Of a stretch of DNA of 64,000 bases, positions 12,856-24,971 are shown piece by piece. Each line of letters opens with the position of its first letter. Positions within the stretch are counted from its first letter, which is position 1. A program made the translations under genes and the position numbers. Source of the DNA: Sclerotinia nivalis (lineage: Eukaryota; Ascomycota; Leotiomycetes; Helotiales; Sclerotiniaceae); NCBI GenBank assembly GCA_029531795.1, contig JAPEIS010000016.1, forward strand, positions 1,612,001-1,676,000, given 5' to 3'. A model generated the notes under the pieces. That model made no database searches. It had not been told where the DNA came from and worked only from the letters and a program-made list of their open reading frames with translations.

Positions 12856-13443
12856 ATGAACGGGACCAATCTGTTCAGGGACCAATAGCTGGAGGTTCAT
12901 TTTGAGGACTCGGAACGGAGTTTGTACATTATATGTGTATAGAATTTGTTGAGTATATGGAGTATATAGATTTTGAATAACAGAAGCAATTCTGCTCCTT
13001 TGTCAAGGATAAATAGATAAATGTTTCGACCCCTCGCATCCCCCACCTATATGATATCAGCTCTTGGCGCTCCGAGAGGTCATATAAACTTGAGTTATAA
13101 TCGTGTCTATATTTCAAAAAGGACATCCCAAACACAAGATTCCAAATATCTCACTTATCAAACCATATTTGCATTTCAACCCAGCGGCCAGCGTTCTCCA
13201 AAAAGGTATATATTTACTATTTGTTTTCTCATCCCTTTCAAGCTTCTCCATCATTAATTATCAATAAGGCGATCATAAGGTTAAGCGAGCGAGCTCCCCA
13301 ACCATCAATCAATCATCCTGGAACCTTGCTGCTTGCCTTGGTCGGACAATCACATCTGAACTTAAATTCTGAGCGCCCAGATACACACGAGAAAGCAAGC
13401 AAGCAAAGAAAGCAATTCGCATATCGATGCTGCTGGTGGCAGG
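12856..13443. other. Intergenic region and NCA2 promoter/5' UTR
   Basis: Short spacer between the PPR gene and NCA2, both on the plus strand. The right half is rich in C/T runs and ends in a purine-rich leader just before the short first NCA2 exon. No gene seen. Confidence 0.5.
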
Positions 13444-15753
13444 ATGTCGATTGTTGCAGAGTAAGTGGTTTATTGTTTGGAGATGGTTGAAGATTTTTTT
13501 TAGTTTTGTTTAGGTTCGATTTAGTTTTTTTTTTTCGCGCGGGGGTTTGTGAGATGAGGGGTTGTTTTTGGGGATGGGAATAGCTTGGAGAGTTAATGGT
13601 TTAGTTATTTGTTGATTTCAATTCCTAATACTCGTTGATTCAATTCTATAATGCTCCATGATTCTACTTCGCAAACAAATCACTAACAATATCTGCCATA
13701 TAGCCAAATTCGAAAAGTCGACGCCCAACTCGACCGCGTCCAACTTGCGCCCTTTCCATACCCCGCAGATGAGAGCCTTGTCTCCGCGCAACATGCCAAA
13801 GTCGCTTCTTCGCCGCGAATAGCTGAGTTACAAGCTCTAGTTAAGGCATTGAGTACTACGTCGAGTTCTACCGCGCTGCTTTCGGGTTCGAGGATTAGTA
13901 GATTGTTGGAGCAGGCTGATTTGAAGGGTGCTGTGCATGTTGAAGAAAACGAAGATGAGGATGAAGATGAAGATGAGGAAGATGATGAAAGAGAATATGG
14001 GGCTAGTAGAGCAGGTGTAAATGCATATTTGAGAAACTATGAGGAGGAATTGGAGTGGTTGTTGGTTAGTAAGACGACGGTGCAGACGTATGGGTTGATA
14101 TTGAATACGTTGTTGGAACAAACAATCCCGCTGAGCGATGATATTTGGTATTGGGATGAAGTGCTGGGCTCTTATACATATTCTGGGTTATACACTATAC
14201 AGACTTCGCCGCAGAGATTATGGGATTGGGGAAAGGATATTTATAGTGATTCGAGGGAGAGGTTGGTGCATTTGAAGGAAGCGCCTGGGAGTGCAGTTAG
14301 AAAGAGTGGTAGGGATGTGAGAGAAGGGGTTGCGGGGCAGTGGAGTGTTTTCTATGGGTTGGTGAGGGAGAGTATTAGGGAGAGGAGTGTGGTGGAGGTT
14401 CAAAAGAGAGTGATGAGTCCGGTTGCGATTGGAAGAGCAAAGGCCAAGATGAATCAGACGAGGTTAAAGAGATTCAGAGAGATGGGGGCTAGTGGATTGG
14501 GAGTTCTGATGGATGAAGCATTGAGTTTTGATATCGATGAGGAGGGTGTGGCTTTAAAGGCCGAAGAGTCAGAAAATTCTGAATGGAAAGATGTGGTAGA
14601 AAGGAGTGTAGCACTGATGGATAATGTACTTCGCAATGTTACGGCTCTCGAACAAGGAGTTTCGGATTTCGAGGATACTGTGTTTGCTAGTGTGGAGGAC
14701 GATCCGGAGATCTCGAGTGCGGATATCTCACCGGAAACAAGAACCAGCAAGTTGTCCAGAAGATTACAACATATTCTCTCTACGCATGTACCAAAGCATA
14801 TTACGAATTCACAAAAGCTTGCATCGGCATATGGACGACCTTCAAGACTCGTTAGATACTGGTTACCGGCTAGCATGTTATTACTTTCCTCTTCGACTAT
14901 ATTACGGATCTTGGTACACAGAAAAGCAGAGATTGTTACTTGGATCAGAGAACTCGGATCTACCATTCAAGACTTTTGGATGAACTGGGTAGTTGAACCT
15001 ACCAGGAAAGTCATTGGAACCATTCGTCATGATAAAGATAGCGAGGTAGCCATCATGAGCAAAGAGAGTCTCAGAGGTGACATGGAAAGCCTTGAACGTA
15101 TGGTGGTAGATTTCGCTCGTGACAATCCTGAAGCTGCAAATTATGGAGTTGGCGCTTTAACAGATTCTCAAATCTCTGAAATCAAAGCTAAAGTCAAGGC
15201 AGGTGATCTCACACCCGTTCTTCGTGCTTATGAGAAGGATATGCAACGTCCATTTGTAGGAACAGTCAGAGGAGATTTGATCAGGACAGTTTTGATCCAG
15301 GTGCAAAAGACTAAAGTTGATGTGGAGGTTGCGCTTAGTGGTATTGATTCGCTGCTTAAAAGTCAAGAACTTGTCTTTGGCTTTGTAGGTCTCACGCCTG
15401 GTGTTATGGTATGTTTTGCTGCTTTTAGATATTTTGCAACTTTACTCGGCTCACGCAAGGGGCTTCGAAGAGGCGAAAGGGCTGGAAGAACAGCAAGAGT
15501 TTTGAGAAATATCGATCGTATTCTAACGATTGCTACACCTACGCAAAACAATCTACTATCATACAAGGACCACGGATTACTGTTGTGCGAGGTTCATGTT
15601 TTGAGGAAGAGAGCTCATAGCCTATTTCCTGGGGATGTGGAGAGGGAGTTTTTGGAAGATGTGGGAGATCTTTGTAACATCAATAGTGGTATACAGGTGC
15701 AACTCAAAGTTTTGGAGAGAATTAGGTGGAGTTATGGAAAATGGTTGAGATAG
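13444..15753 (+). CDS. NCA2: Nuclear control of ATPase protein 2 (NCA2)
   Basis: Two exons: a 17-nt first exon (13444-13460) and 13704-15753, together 688 residues; the split codon makes MSIVADQIRKV. The 243-bp intron has a CTAAC branch site and a TAG acceptor. A strongly acidic stretch (EENEDEDEDEDEEDDE) follows about residue 70. A hydrophobic segment WLPASMLLLSSSTILRILV and, near the C terminus, FGFVGLTPGVMVCFAAFRY match the NCA2 family, mitochondrial proteins known in yeast for controlling mRNA for ATP synthase subunits 6 and 8. The C-terminal helix after the second hydrophobic segment is also conserved. The short first exon would be lost in a simple ORF scan, which starts internally at 13849. 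Confidence 0.9.
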
Positions 15754-16753
15754 CTCGGGGGAAGGAAAAGGAAAGGTAACAGATTTAGGGTTGTACAGTA
15801 CCGAAAGAATATATGCATAGCGAGTGATATTGAGACTATACGATTAGATGATGGGATGGGATAAAGGAATAATGAAATATGGTCGCAAGGCTCAGAGATT
15901 CCAAACTACTAGGCATCATCGTACTCGAGTGAAAGTGTGTTACTACTGTATATGTGAAACCCTTCCAGAGGCTATATTTACAAAGAGTGTTGTTGCTCGA
16001 ATTGAGACTGCATTCAATGCCGTAATCGTTGATATACTATGAGCTTTTAATGAATAGATAAATAACTGGTAATATCTATTTATTTTTGAACCATACTGGA
16101 GAACTTCCCCTGTACCTGTCAGATCTTGAACGTTGGCCAACATAACGCCAACATAACGCCAACATAACGCCACAGCCAAATTTGGTAGACGCCACATGCT
16201 CGTTAAACGACAGACATACCTAACTGATATGATACTTGCCTATCAGATTTTGAATTCACGACCCAGACCTAGAACCGGACCTTCCATATCCCGCTGTCTA
16301 TCAACAATTATCAGGAAAGAACCTTACCATTACTTATTACATCAATCATATTCTGTTGAGATTAATCAAGGCCTCTCATACGGTCAAAAGAGCAATCACA
16401 ACATTGGCAGAAGGGAAGTGCCGTCCGTCTAGTGAATCTTGAATCGCCCAAATCGAACTTCTCGAAATCGATATCTTACTTACAACTTCCTCTTCACTAT
16501 CGACCAAACACCCTTACACACGATAAATAAAGTACCTGTCTACGACCCACAACACCCTGTACCCCACACACCCTTCCAGCGATCTTAAATACGGTGGACG
16601 AATTTACTTTGGTGAGGTGCAGACCAGACCGAGAACTAAGGACACGGACGAAGTGATCAGATCTTGAGGATTTGACAACGCCGCACCAACAAGGCTATCC
16701 AAATATACGAAAGACAGTACTTGAGTCAACTACTCGAGTGCGATTAATACAAG
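15754..16753. other. Intergenic region, SEC4 promoter and 5' UTR
   Basis: About 1 kb between NCA2 and the Rab gene, both on the plus strand. It contains three perfect copies of the 11-mer CATAACGCCAA at 16141-16172 and C-rich tracts before the Rab start. No ORF with recognisable content. Confidence 0.5.
16141..16172. repeat. 11-bp tandem repeat, three copies
   Basis: CATAACGCCAA occurs three times head to tail, the last copy one base short. It lies about 580 bp upstream of the Rab start codon. Function unknown. Confidence 0.85.
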
Positions 16754-17740
16754 ATGGCCGGGACGAGGAATTACGATTTTTTGGTATGTTCTGTTTACTT
16801 TGGGTCTGATTTGGGTTGGTCGGTTTGGTGCTGTTGTTGTTTACCCTTCAATCTAATCAATCTATCTATCTATCTACCTCTACCCTCTACTTCCCCTATC
16901 CTATTTCAACTTTCAACCTCACATACGAATAACAATACAAATGCAAATACAAATTCTAATGACATTATGTGCACCAACAGATTAAACTCCTCTTGATAGG
17001 CGATTCGGGTGTAGGAAAATCATGCTGTCTCTTACGTTTCAGTGAGGATAGTTTCACACCTTCTTTCATCACTACTATTGGAATTGATTTCAAGATTCGT
17101 ACGATTGAGCTTGATGGGAAGAGGGTGAAGTTGCAGATTTGGGATACGGCGGGTCAGGAGAGGTTCAGGACAATCACGACGGCGTATTATAGGGGTGCTA
17201 TGGGAATTTTGCTTGTTTATGATGTTACGGATGAGAGGTCTTTTACAAGTAGGTTATCCTCTTTATTTGTGTTTGGGGATGGGATTTGAGGAAAGGAAGA
17301 AGATGTTATGGGATTGGGGAGACAAAATGGATGAATGCTGTGCTGTTGGAGCAATAAGGGAATTGACGCGGAAAGGCAGATTTGAGCATCAGTCTTCATA
17401 AGAACTGTACTAACAATCCACAACAGATATCCGCACCTGGTTCAGCAACGTCGAACAACATGCAACCGAAGGCGTAAACAAGATCCTCATAGGCAACAAA
17501 TGCGATTGGGAAGATAAACGAGTTGTATCAACCGAACGCGGTCAACAATTAGCTGATGAACTTGGCATTCCTTTCCTTGAGGTCTCGGCCAAGAGTAACA
17601 TCAATGTGGAGAAGGCATTCTATAGTTTGGCGGCAGATATCAAGAAGAGAATCGTGGATACGAGTAAGATAGATCAGGCAACGCAGCAGGGTGTCGATGT
17701 AGGTGGTCAAAGTGGTGGAAATGGGGGTAAATGTTGTTAG
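16754..17740 (+). CDS. SEC4: Rab GTPase Sec4/Rab8 type
   Basis: Three exons, 16754-16783, 16981-17248 and 17427-17740, giving 203 residues in frame. The 10-residue first exon reads [10 protein letters not shown] and joins [20 protein letters not shown]. All G-box motifs are intact: P-loop GDSGVGKS, effector loop [24 protein letters not shown] and SAKSN. The C terminus GGNGGKCC carries the double cysteine that is geranylgeranylated for membrane attachment. The sequence is that of the very conserved Sec4/Rab8 class (SrgA/Sas1 in filamentous fungi), which delivers post-Golgi secretory vesicles to the exocyst at hyphal tips. Introns (197 and 178 bp) have clear CTAAT and CTAAC branch sites. Confidence 0.96.
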
Positions 17741-18110
17741 AGGGGTTTATGTGATGTGTGTTTGTGGGAGGAGGATAGACGTCGTGATGTGATATGCTAG
17801 GAAAGTAAACGGAGGAGCAGCAAGAAGAAACACTTTTATGATTCATAGAGGAGAGGAGAGGAGAGAGAGGAGAGACCGAGAAAATGGTTGAGCACAGTGC
17901 AAAAGTAAGACAATGGTGCTGTTGTGTTGGTGATGCATAACGTAACCATTACTTGCTTGCTTGCTGGCTTGCTTACTTGTTTACTTTACACCTTTTTAAG
18001 AGAGCAGCTTATTTAGTTTATGAGAGCCGGAGTTGGGTCATATGCGTATTTATATGGTAGTAAATTGATTGGCGTGGTTTTTTTCTTCTTTGGATTTTTG
18101 TGAGATTATT

Positions 18111-18245
18111 ATGGTGATGATGGTGTGGTGATGATGGTGATGGTGGTGATGATGGTGATGATGGTGATGATGGTGATGATGGTGTGGTGATAGTGTGATG
18201 ATGATAATGATAATGATAATGAATGATGGTGTGGTGATGATTAGG
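18111..18245 (+). repeat. (GATGGT/GATGAT)n microsatellite
   Basis: A cryptically simple tract made of GATGGTGAT-like units with interspersed GTGTGGTGAT variants, changing to GATAAT at its right end. Confidence 0.85.
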
Positions 18246-18289
18246 AGGGATTACGAGTATTAGATATTGTGGATGTTGGATATGGATAT

Positions 18290-18550
18290 GGGTGTGGGAT
18301 GTGGGATGTGGGAAAGAGGTGAGGGGGGATATGGGGAGGGGATGATGAGAAGGGGGGTGTGGGAAGGGGATATGGGAAGGGGATGATGAGAAGGGGGGTG
18401 TGGGAAGGGGATATGGGAAGGGGATATGGGAAGGGGATATGGGAAGGGGATATGAGGATGAGGAAGAGGTTAGTATGGGGGTGAGGTGAAGTGAGGTGAG
18501 GTGATGAATAGGTAGTTTGATTTTGGATATTGGATATTGGATATTGGATA
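18290..18550 (+). repeat. G-rich minisatellite (GGGAAGGGGATAT units)
   Basis: Repeated GGGAAGGGGATAT units, clearest at 18409-18453, preceded by a duplicated longer unit with a GGGGGGTGTGGG core and followed by four TTGGATA units near 18523-18549. The plus strand has closely spaced G3-G6 runs that could form G-quadruplexes. Confidence 0.8.
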
Positions 18551-19233
18551 TAATAAGAGGAATGAGGTTAGGATGGAGGATATGGGAAGGGGGATATGTG
18601 AAGTGTAAATGAGGGATATATAAAGTGTGATATATAATATGTGATGTGTGATGAAATGGGACGATGTATGGTGGATAGATATATAGGAGTTAAGTTATAT
18701 TGTAGATGGATGACAGGTGATAGGTGATATATATTTTGGTGAAGTATCAAGTCTCAAAGTTGAAATAACATGACATTTATCTTTCTTTTTGTAAGTATTA
18801 TATAGTATGTAGTATACATTGTACAGCATATAATCTCTCTATATTCTAGAATAAAAAATGAGCAAGTTATAGATAGATAGGTAGATATAGAATCTTAATT
18901 TCTATTTCTGTAATGTTTGAAGTGTAAGAGTATCATAATGTATTCATTGTATGATATATAATATGCAAGTCTCTTTTCATTCCAGCTTATATTCATCTGA
19001 TGTTTCCTGCTTCCCATTTCCTTTCCTCTATCACTGATCCTCATTGTTTGTCACCATCTACGGTTTATCCGCTCAAGTATGGTGATGTCTGAAGGAAAAG
19101 TGACTTCGACTTAATTTGTTTGTAAGTAATTACTTATTACTGATATCATTTCTGTAGAATTCTTTCAAAGATTCTTCTCCTCCTATATCAATATCTCCTC
19201 TATTTCCTACATCTCCTCAATCCTTCTAAACCC

Positions 19234-20615
19234 CTACCACATAATCTCAGCATTAACAATAGGAGGAGGTTCATCACCCTCTTTATACTCCTTCTGCAAA
19301 GGACAAGGCCTCTTATGCCACTCCCTCACAAACCTCCTCGCTTCCGCTCTATCCATAAACGATAATATATATCTTGCGCTTGTATTGTAAGCCTTTTGTC
19401 TTCCAATATTATTTTCCCCTCGATATCCCGTTTCAGATCCGACATTTATTTTTTCGCCAACCCGAATGATGGCTCCTTCGCGGGCGAAACGCCAATGCAG
19501 GTTACGACGTTTTCCATCTGTATCGAGAATTTCTCGGAGACCCCAAGAACTAAGCCCGATGGATGGGATGGTGATGGTGAAAAGGACGGTGTCTTGCGCT
19601 TGAGATTGAGAGCGCGAGTTTGTGAGGGTGAGTGGGGAACCAGTTGTTAGGAGAGTGCTTATAGCTGGGCGGTAGGGTTTTTGGAGGAGGCGGAGAGAGA
19701 GACGAGTGTAAGGAGGGATGAGGGTGAAATTGCGCAGCAGCGATTGAAGTTCTTTGGGTGAATGGGGAAGGGTTGAAGGGGGTCGATTGGGATTTGAGGG
19801 GAATGCATCTGGGAGGGGGACGCTGTTGGGTTGGTAGGTTCGAGACAGGGTGTGCAGTTCGATGGTACGGTGAAAATAGGCAAGGGCTGCAGCGCGTGAG
19901 GAGAAGAGTATGAAGTAGTGACCTAAAGCTTCGAGGGTTTGAGGATCGCGACCGGGAATTACTGGTTGAGTTGTTAGTTAAGCTTGCAAGCTTGTACATA
20001 TATCAATGGACATAGACCAAATGAGTAGAAGGACGGAGAAAGAAACAGCTTACTCTTAATAATTCCACTAGTCCATCCCTCGATATGTTCACCCCTTGGA
20101 CTCAACCTAAAAAAATCACTCTCCTCCAACGTCTTACTCGCACAATTCAAAATCAAAACACTAGCCTCCCGCCTCTGAACCGCATCTTCTTCTTCTCTTC
20201 CCCTTTCCTTCCCCACCAAATTCCAATCTTTCCTCTCCTTCTCAGCAGCTCGTCGCCGTACTTCCGCTTCATCGAATGTCTCAATATTAGATGTCCAGTC
20301 AAATGTAGGTAATTTTGGAAATTTTGAAGGTGGAGGATGTTTGAGGCGTTTTGATGGGATTGCAAAAGGAGGAGGTCTTTGTTGTTCCTCGGGAAAGAGC
20401 TCCTCGAAGAGAGATGTGGGTGGTTTAATAGGGGGGGTAAGGTCGAGACGTCGCGCTCCGAAGAGAGATTCACCTCGTGGTTTCGGGGGATCTCCATTGT
20501 GCTTGCGAATGCGAGTCTTTTGGTATATGTGACGGCGTTGAAAGAGACATTGCAGTTGGCGGGTGGTCCATGATGGGATGAGGAATGTTGGGGGTAGTGA
20601 ACGGGAGGAGGGCAT
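19234..20615 (-). CDS. Unidentified probable mitochondrial protein
   Basis: Two exons on the minus strand, 20054-20615 and 19234-19961, coding 429 residues. The second exon has no early ATG, so it is easily missed, yet it is open throughout. The joined codon gives SGIIKIIPGRDPQTLEALG. The N terminus (TTRQLQCLFQRRHIYQKTRIRK) is basic with few acidic residues, as in mitochondrial presequences. The middle is Pro/Lys/Glu-rich with a charged, probably helical segment (EAEVRRRAAEKERKDWNLV). The C-terminal half has a moderately conserved look, including LGHYFILFSSRAAALAYFH and FTITIPSIGLSSWGLREIL, and ends in NAEIMW. I do not recognise the family. The start is the first true ATG; the frame stays open a little further upstream to a TTG that is unlikely to be used. 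It lies head to head with AFG2, 318 bp apart. Confidence 0.75.
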
Positions 20616-20933
20616 TGGTGATAATGAGGGGATGAATGCAGGAGGGGTCAAGGCTGCGGGAATGGGGAAAATTAATTGGCCTTACGGATGTATTTTGGTT
20701 CACCGCCTTTACATTCAAAGATTAGTCTGATGGCAGAACTAAAGCAGTGATACAAATTTTAAGCATGTTACCCATGTTCCTTGGCAAGGCTAACGATAAT
20801 TTTATTTACTTTTGCCCCTCCATTATTGATGAGCTTTTTTTATTTTGCCCTCCTTTGTTTACCTTCTTCAAATCGAGGGAGTGGATATTTTGATATTTTG
20901 ATTTTATTGGGAACCTTCAAATCACAGGTCAAT
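20616..20933. promoter_or_regulatory. Shared divergent promoter region
   Basis: A 318-bp gap between the start codons of the minus-strand unidentified mitochondrial gene and plus-strand AFG2. Both transcripts must start inside it. I see no strong TATA box or named operator; this is inferred from gene layout only. Confidence 0.45.
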
Positions 20934-23302
20934 ATGGCACCTGAATCTAAAATCCTGGAATTAAAAGTTCGCCCATATCAAGCACAATCTCAAGAAAGGC
21001 CGGATTTCAAAAACGTAGCACGTGTATATGTTTGCACAGATGTTCTTTTAGATCTTCAAATCAAAAATGGGGAAACATGCTATCTATGGAAGAGCTCTGA
21101 GGGGGAACATACAAGACGAGAGGCGGTGATTTGGTTGGCCACGGAAAAGTTAAGTAGGAAAGTGGTCCAAGTCAGTAAGGCTTTCCAGGAGGCATGTGGG
21201 TTTAAATTGAGTGATGATGTGATCATTGCTAGAGCAGGAAAGTTGGAGGTTGCGAAGGATATTCTGATTAAGGATGTCGGTATGGTTGAAGGGGTTATGC
21301 GAGAGTTGAGTGGGGATGTGAGAATTGGTTGGCGGTGTATTTTGGAGGATCTTTTTGGTAGGGATTTCTTCTATTGTTTCCTCTCTTTCATTTTCCACCT
21401 TCAAAAGGTCGAGGATTGCTGTTTTCATGTTTTTACTACAAGTTCAGTGCAGAGCTGACGAGATTGCAGCTCGTGCTGAGTTGATTTACCCTGGCATGAC
21501 ATTTAGGGATGTGATGTACAGAAGGGAAAAGCGAACTTTTGAAGTTTTCTCCATTGATGGATCGAAATCCGGTGTTTCCAGCTTTTTTGATGATGGAACA
21601 TCTTCTGTTAAGATTGCAACGATTGCAGAAATCAGTGGAGCCGTATTGGCTGCAAGCAATGTTGAGCAAAAACCTCTTCAAGTTGTTGACATTGCTGGCA
21701 TCGATCAAGCTCTTGGAAAACTGAACAAATTCCTGAGTAATTTCAACCGTCAGTTTCACTTCACCAAAGTTCGTAGATCACCTGCTGTTCTTCTACATGG
21801 TGGAAGGGGAACGGGCAAAACCTTTGTCTTGGACAAACTCGCCAGTACTGAATGGGGTAAAGTTCGCAAAATTGATCGTAAAACCAAACCTTCGGAAGTC
21901 CAGAAGATTTTCAAGGATTCAAAGATTAACCAGCCAAGTATTATAATCATAGATGATCTTGAATCTGTGGTTACAAAGGGTGGTGAACCACTGCTAGATA
22001 TTACAGATGCTATTTGTGAGGGGTTAGAAGATCTGGCTAAAGATGAGCCTCCAAACTCTTTACCACAAGTCGTCGTGGCGGCGGCAACATCTGATATGCT
22101 TAAAATACCTGCTTCATTACGAAAGCGAGGTAGGTTCACTACAGCTATTTCTCTACCAGTTCCAGATGCAGCTGCCAGGATAGCTATTCTCAAGTCTCTA
22201 AATCCTCAAATGTGCCCTGAAACCCGGGATGAGATTCTCCATGATCTTGGAGAACGAACACATGCATATACACCAGAAGATCTCGCCCTTCTGTTAGATG
22301 AAGCACACATTTTTGCGGAAGATAATTTAGATGAAGATAACTTGCCGGAGCAAAAGTTCATCTTTAAAGAGGATATCGAGCATGCACTCCTGGAGGTAAG
22401 GCCAAGTGCAATGCATGATATTACTTTGCGACCACCCAAGGTTAAATGGAGTGACATTGGAGGACAAGATAAAGTCAAAGAGGCTATTCAGCTTGCAATC
22501 GAGACACCTTTCTACGTAAGTTCTTTTCTATCTGACTGCTTTACGTTCTTAATCCAAAGTACTAACAATATTCCAGTACCAAGGGATCATGCAAGATTTT
22601 GGCCGTTCCCCAACAAAAGGTCTTCTCCTCTATGGACCTCCTGGATGTTCCAAAACACTCACCGCCCAAGCCGTTGCCACTGAAATGGGCTTCAACTTCT
22701 TTGCTGTCAAAGGTGCCGAACTTCTCTCCAAATATGTCGGTGACTCCGAACGAGCTGTTCGAAATATATTCTCCCGTGCACGCGCCGCAGCTCCAAGTAT
22801 TATCTTCTTTGATGAAATCGAATCCATTGGTGGGAAGAGAGATGGTAAAAATTCGAACAATGGAGTCAACGTTCTTACTACTTTACTCAATGAAATGGAT
22901 GGAATTGAGAGTTTAAAGGGTGTTACCGTACTTGCCGCAACCAATAAACCACAAGATCTCGACTTGGCACTTCTTCGACCAGGTCGCTTCGATGAACTTA
23001 TCTATGTTGCTCCACCGGACCTTGCTGGTCGGGAAGCCATCATTCGTGCTAGACAACGCGAATCTACTATGGCAAAGGATGTTGATATAGCCGAACTTGC
23101 TCGTCTAACAGAGGGGTATTCTGGAGCGGAAATGGTGAGTATTTGTCAGAAAGCCTTTGATGCGGCTATTGAAAGACGTAAAAAGAATGGGACAATGGAA
23201 CCGGCAGTTATGAACGACTTTTTGACGGCAATGCCGAAGATTAAGAAACAGATAACTCCGGATATGTTGGAGGAGTTTGAGAGATGGGCCAAGGGAGAAT
23301 AG
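20934..23302 (+). CDS. AFG2: AAA ATPase Afg2/Drg1 (ribosome biogenesis)
   Basis: Three exons, 20934-21357, 21443-22515 and 22577-23302, in frame, 740 residues. The second junction rebuilds FVQCRADEIAAR. An N-terminal Cdc48-like domain (about 1-190) is followed by two AAA modules. The second is canonical: GPPGCSKT near residue 520 (the Cys is typical of Afg2), IIFFDEIESIG Walker B near 574, then an ATNKP sensor and an arginine finger LLRPGRFDELIY. The first module is degenerate: its Walker A is GGRGTGKT near 261, its Walker B reads IIIIDDLESV with Asp where the catalytic Glu normally sits, and the pore-loop/KYxGExE segment is not evident. In yeast Afg2 is a cytoplasmic hexamer that strips Rlp24 from pre-60S particles. 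The start lies in a good context (GTCAATATGGC). Confidence 0.9.
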
Positions 23303-24971
23303 TCCAGAATTTCTATTTTGGAATGTACTGTACAATTTTCGTGAAATAGTGAGAAGTATAAATAGCTACAAAATGTGAAAACACATATACAAGCTTACCA
23401 TAAGAATATTGTGATTTTTCGCACCATAATCTGCGCTGGGCATTTACCTCTATCCATAACCCTTTCTCTTATAAATCCTTCCAATTATCAATGATACCCC
23501 AGACATTGAAAAACTTCACAAGTATAATTTTTTTATGAAGATGTTTCTTATATCTCAGAATTACCTTGTTTCGACTATAGATAGTAGGTAAAAGGTCTTA
23601 TGAAAATAATAGTCCTGCATTGATTTCTCTATACTTCAAAGCTATCTGCTTGCCATCCAACAATCCCTGATAATAAGGTAGTCCTGATATTCAGAAGTTT
23701 CATCTTAGCTTTTTTGATATTTATAATAGTGAAGATCTAAATTGTCCGTTTGGTATTAGGATAATAATGGGTACGTCCCAGGATAACATCACAGGGAACT
23801 TCCAATGGAATCTATCCCGGGACATTAGAATCTATATCAAGCTCAGCGTAAGCTTAGGCTAAGCTTGAGGTGCTGATTTGAGGTGATGATTTGAGAAGTA
23901 TGTTTGGAATTTGTTAGGATGGGTTGATGGGGATTGTAGGAGATGTAGTGGATGGACTTTGGAGGATTTGGATGTTTGTCTCGTACTACCTAGATTAGAA
24001 TGATTTTAGGAATTGTGAGTTGATTCATGCATATATTATATATATTCCTCAGCGAATTGAATTACTTATTCAGCTTTTATTGATGCTCGGGTGTTTATAT
24101 GTGTATTATAAGGTACTGTGTATAGGTATGGGTATATTTCTATGATAGGAGAGTCATCTCATCCGGTGCTTTTATTGATATGTCATTTTGTTATACATCG
24201 TGTAAGATGTTACATGTGCAACGAGGTTTTCGGAGCTTTAAAGCTTTGGCTAGGTAGGTAGGTAATCTAGAATACTCGTACAAGTACGATGAAGCTTAAA
24301 TACAAAATTTTATATGGATTTGTAGTTTAATCTTAGGTAATGTAGTGTTCTATATGGTTTTATACTTTCCCATTTCCGTTGTTCGGGACGATAACATGAA
24401 ACTAAACATTCGAAGTATACATCTCACATGTAAAATACTCAAGTGGTATTAGAGTACTGAGGAGGTAAGGTAAGGGTAACATTAAGGCTAACTAAGGTTA
24501 CGTCATGCATTACTCGCAGTTCTAGCGTGCATACCCGCGTACCTGGCTAAACCAATCATGGTAGTTGATTTTGCTAGTAAATAGAAAGTATGGGATGATT
24601 TTGGAGGGGAATACAGGTTAGGTATTTATTTGGCATTACGTCACTAACTTTTGAAATGTGCGTAATGTGCGTAATGTGCGTTGAGATGGAGCATGTGTGA
24701 AGAAGGAATGGGATTGGGATTGGTATATATCATTACCTCTTACGTTTACTCCTTCTGGGGAATGAGAATAAGGGCAAGAAAACGAACAGGAGAGAATTGA
24801 AATATCTAGTACAGTTTTTACGAATTATTGTTGATTTTTCTCATCTTAATTCTGATATTGATATTGAAATTTTGATTCTCCAAAAGAAAATCATTGGAAG
24901 AGAAAATTCAAGTTGATCGATCACGGAAATCAAAATCAAAATCAAAATCAAGAAAGAAATTCAAGAAAAAA
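23303..24971. other. Intergenic region without visible gene
   Basis: About 1.7 kb between AFG2 and the caleosin gene. AT-rich, with a near-palindrome AAGCTTAGGCTAAGCTT around 23853-23870 and three tandem copies of GCGTAATGTGC-like units near 24657-24682. It contains the caleosin promoter. No coding potential recognised. Confidence 0.5.

Larger units (their letters stand above)
17741..19233. other. Intergenic region rich in microsatellites
   Basis: Spacer between the convergent Rab gene and the minus-strand gene ending at 19234. The left part holds the Rab 3' UTR with purine-rich GAGAG runs. The centre is filled with the simple repeats listed separately. The right part is AT-rich and featureless. 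Confidence 0.6.

Noticed and set aside
13837..14121. 94-codon minus-strand ORF over the NCA2 acidic tract
   Set aside because: Antisense of the GAA/GAT-rich acidic stretch.
20616..20651. Upstream TTG start for the unidentified mitochondrial protein
   Set aside because: TTG is not a normal nuclear start in fungi; the ATG at 20615 keeps the presequence-like region.
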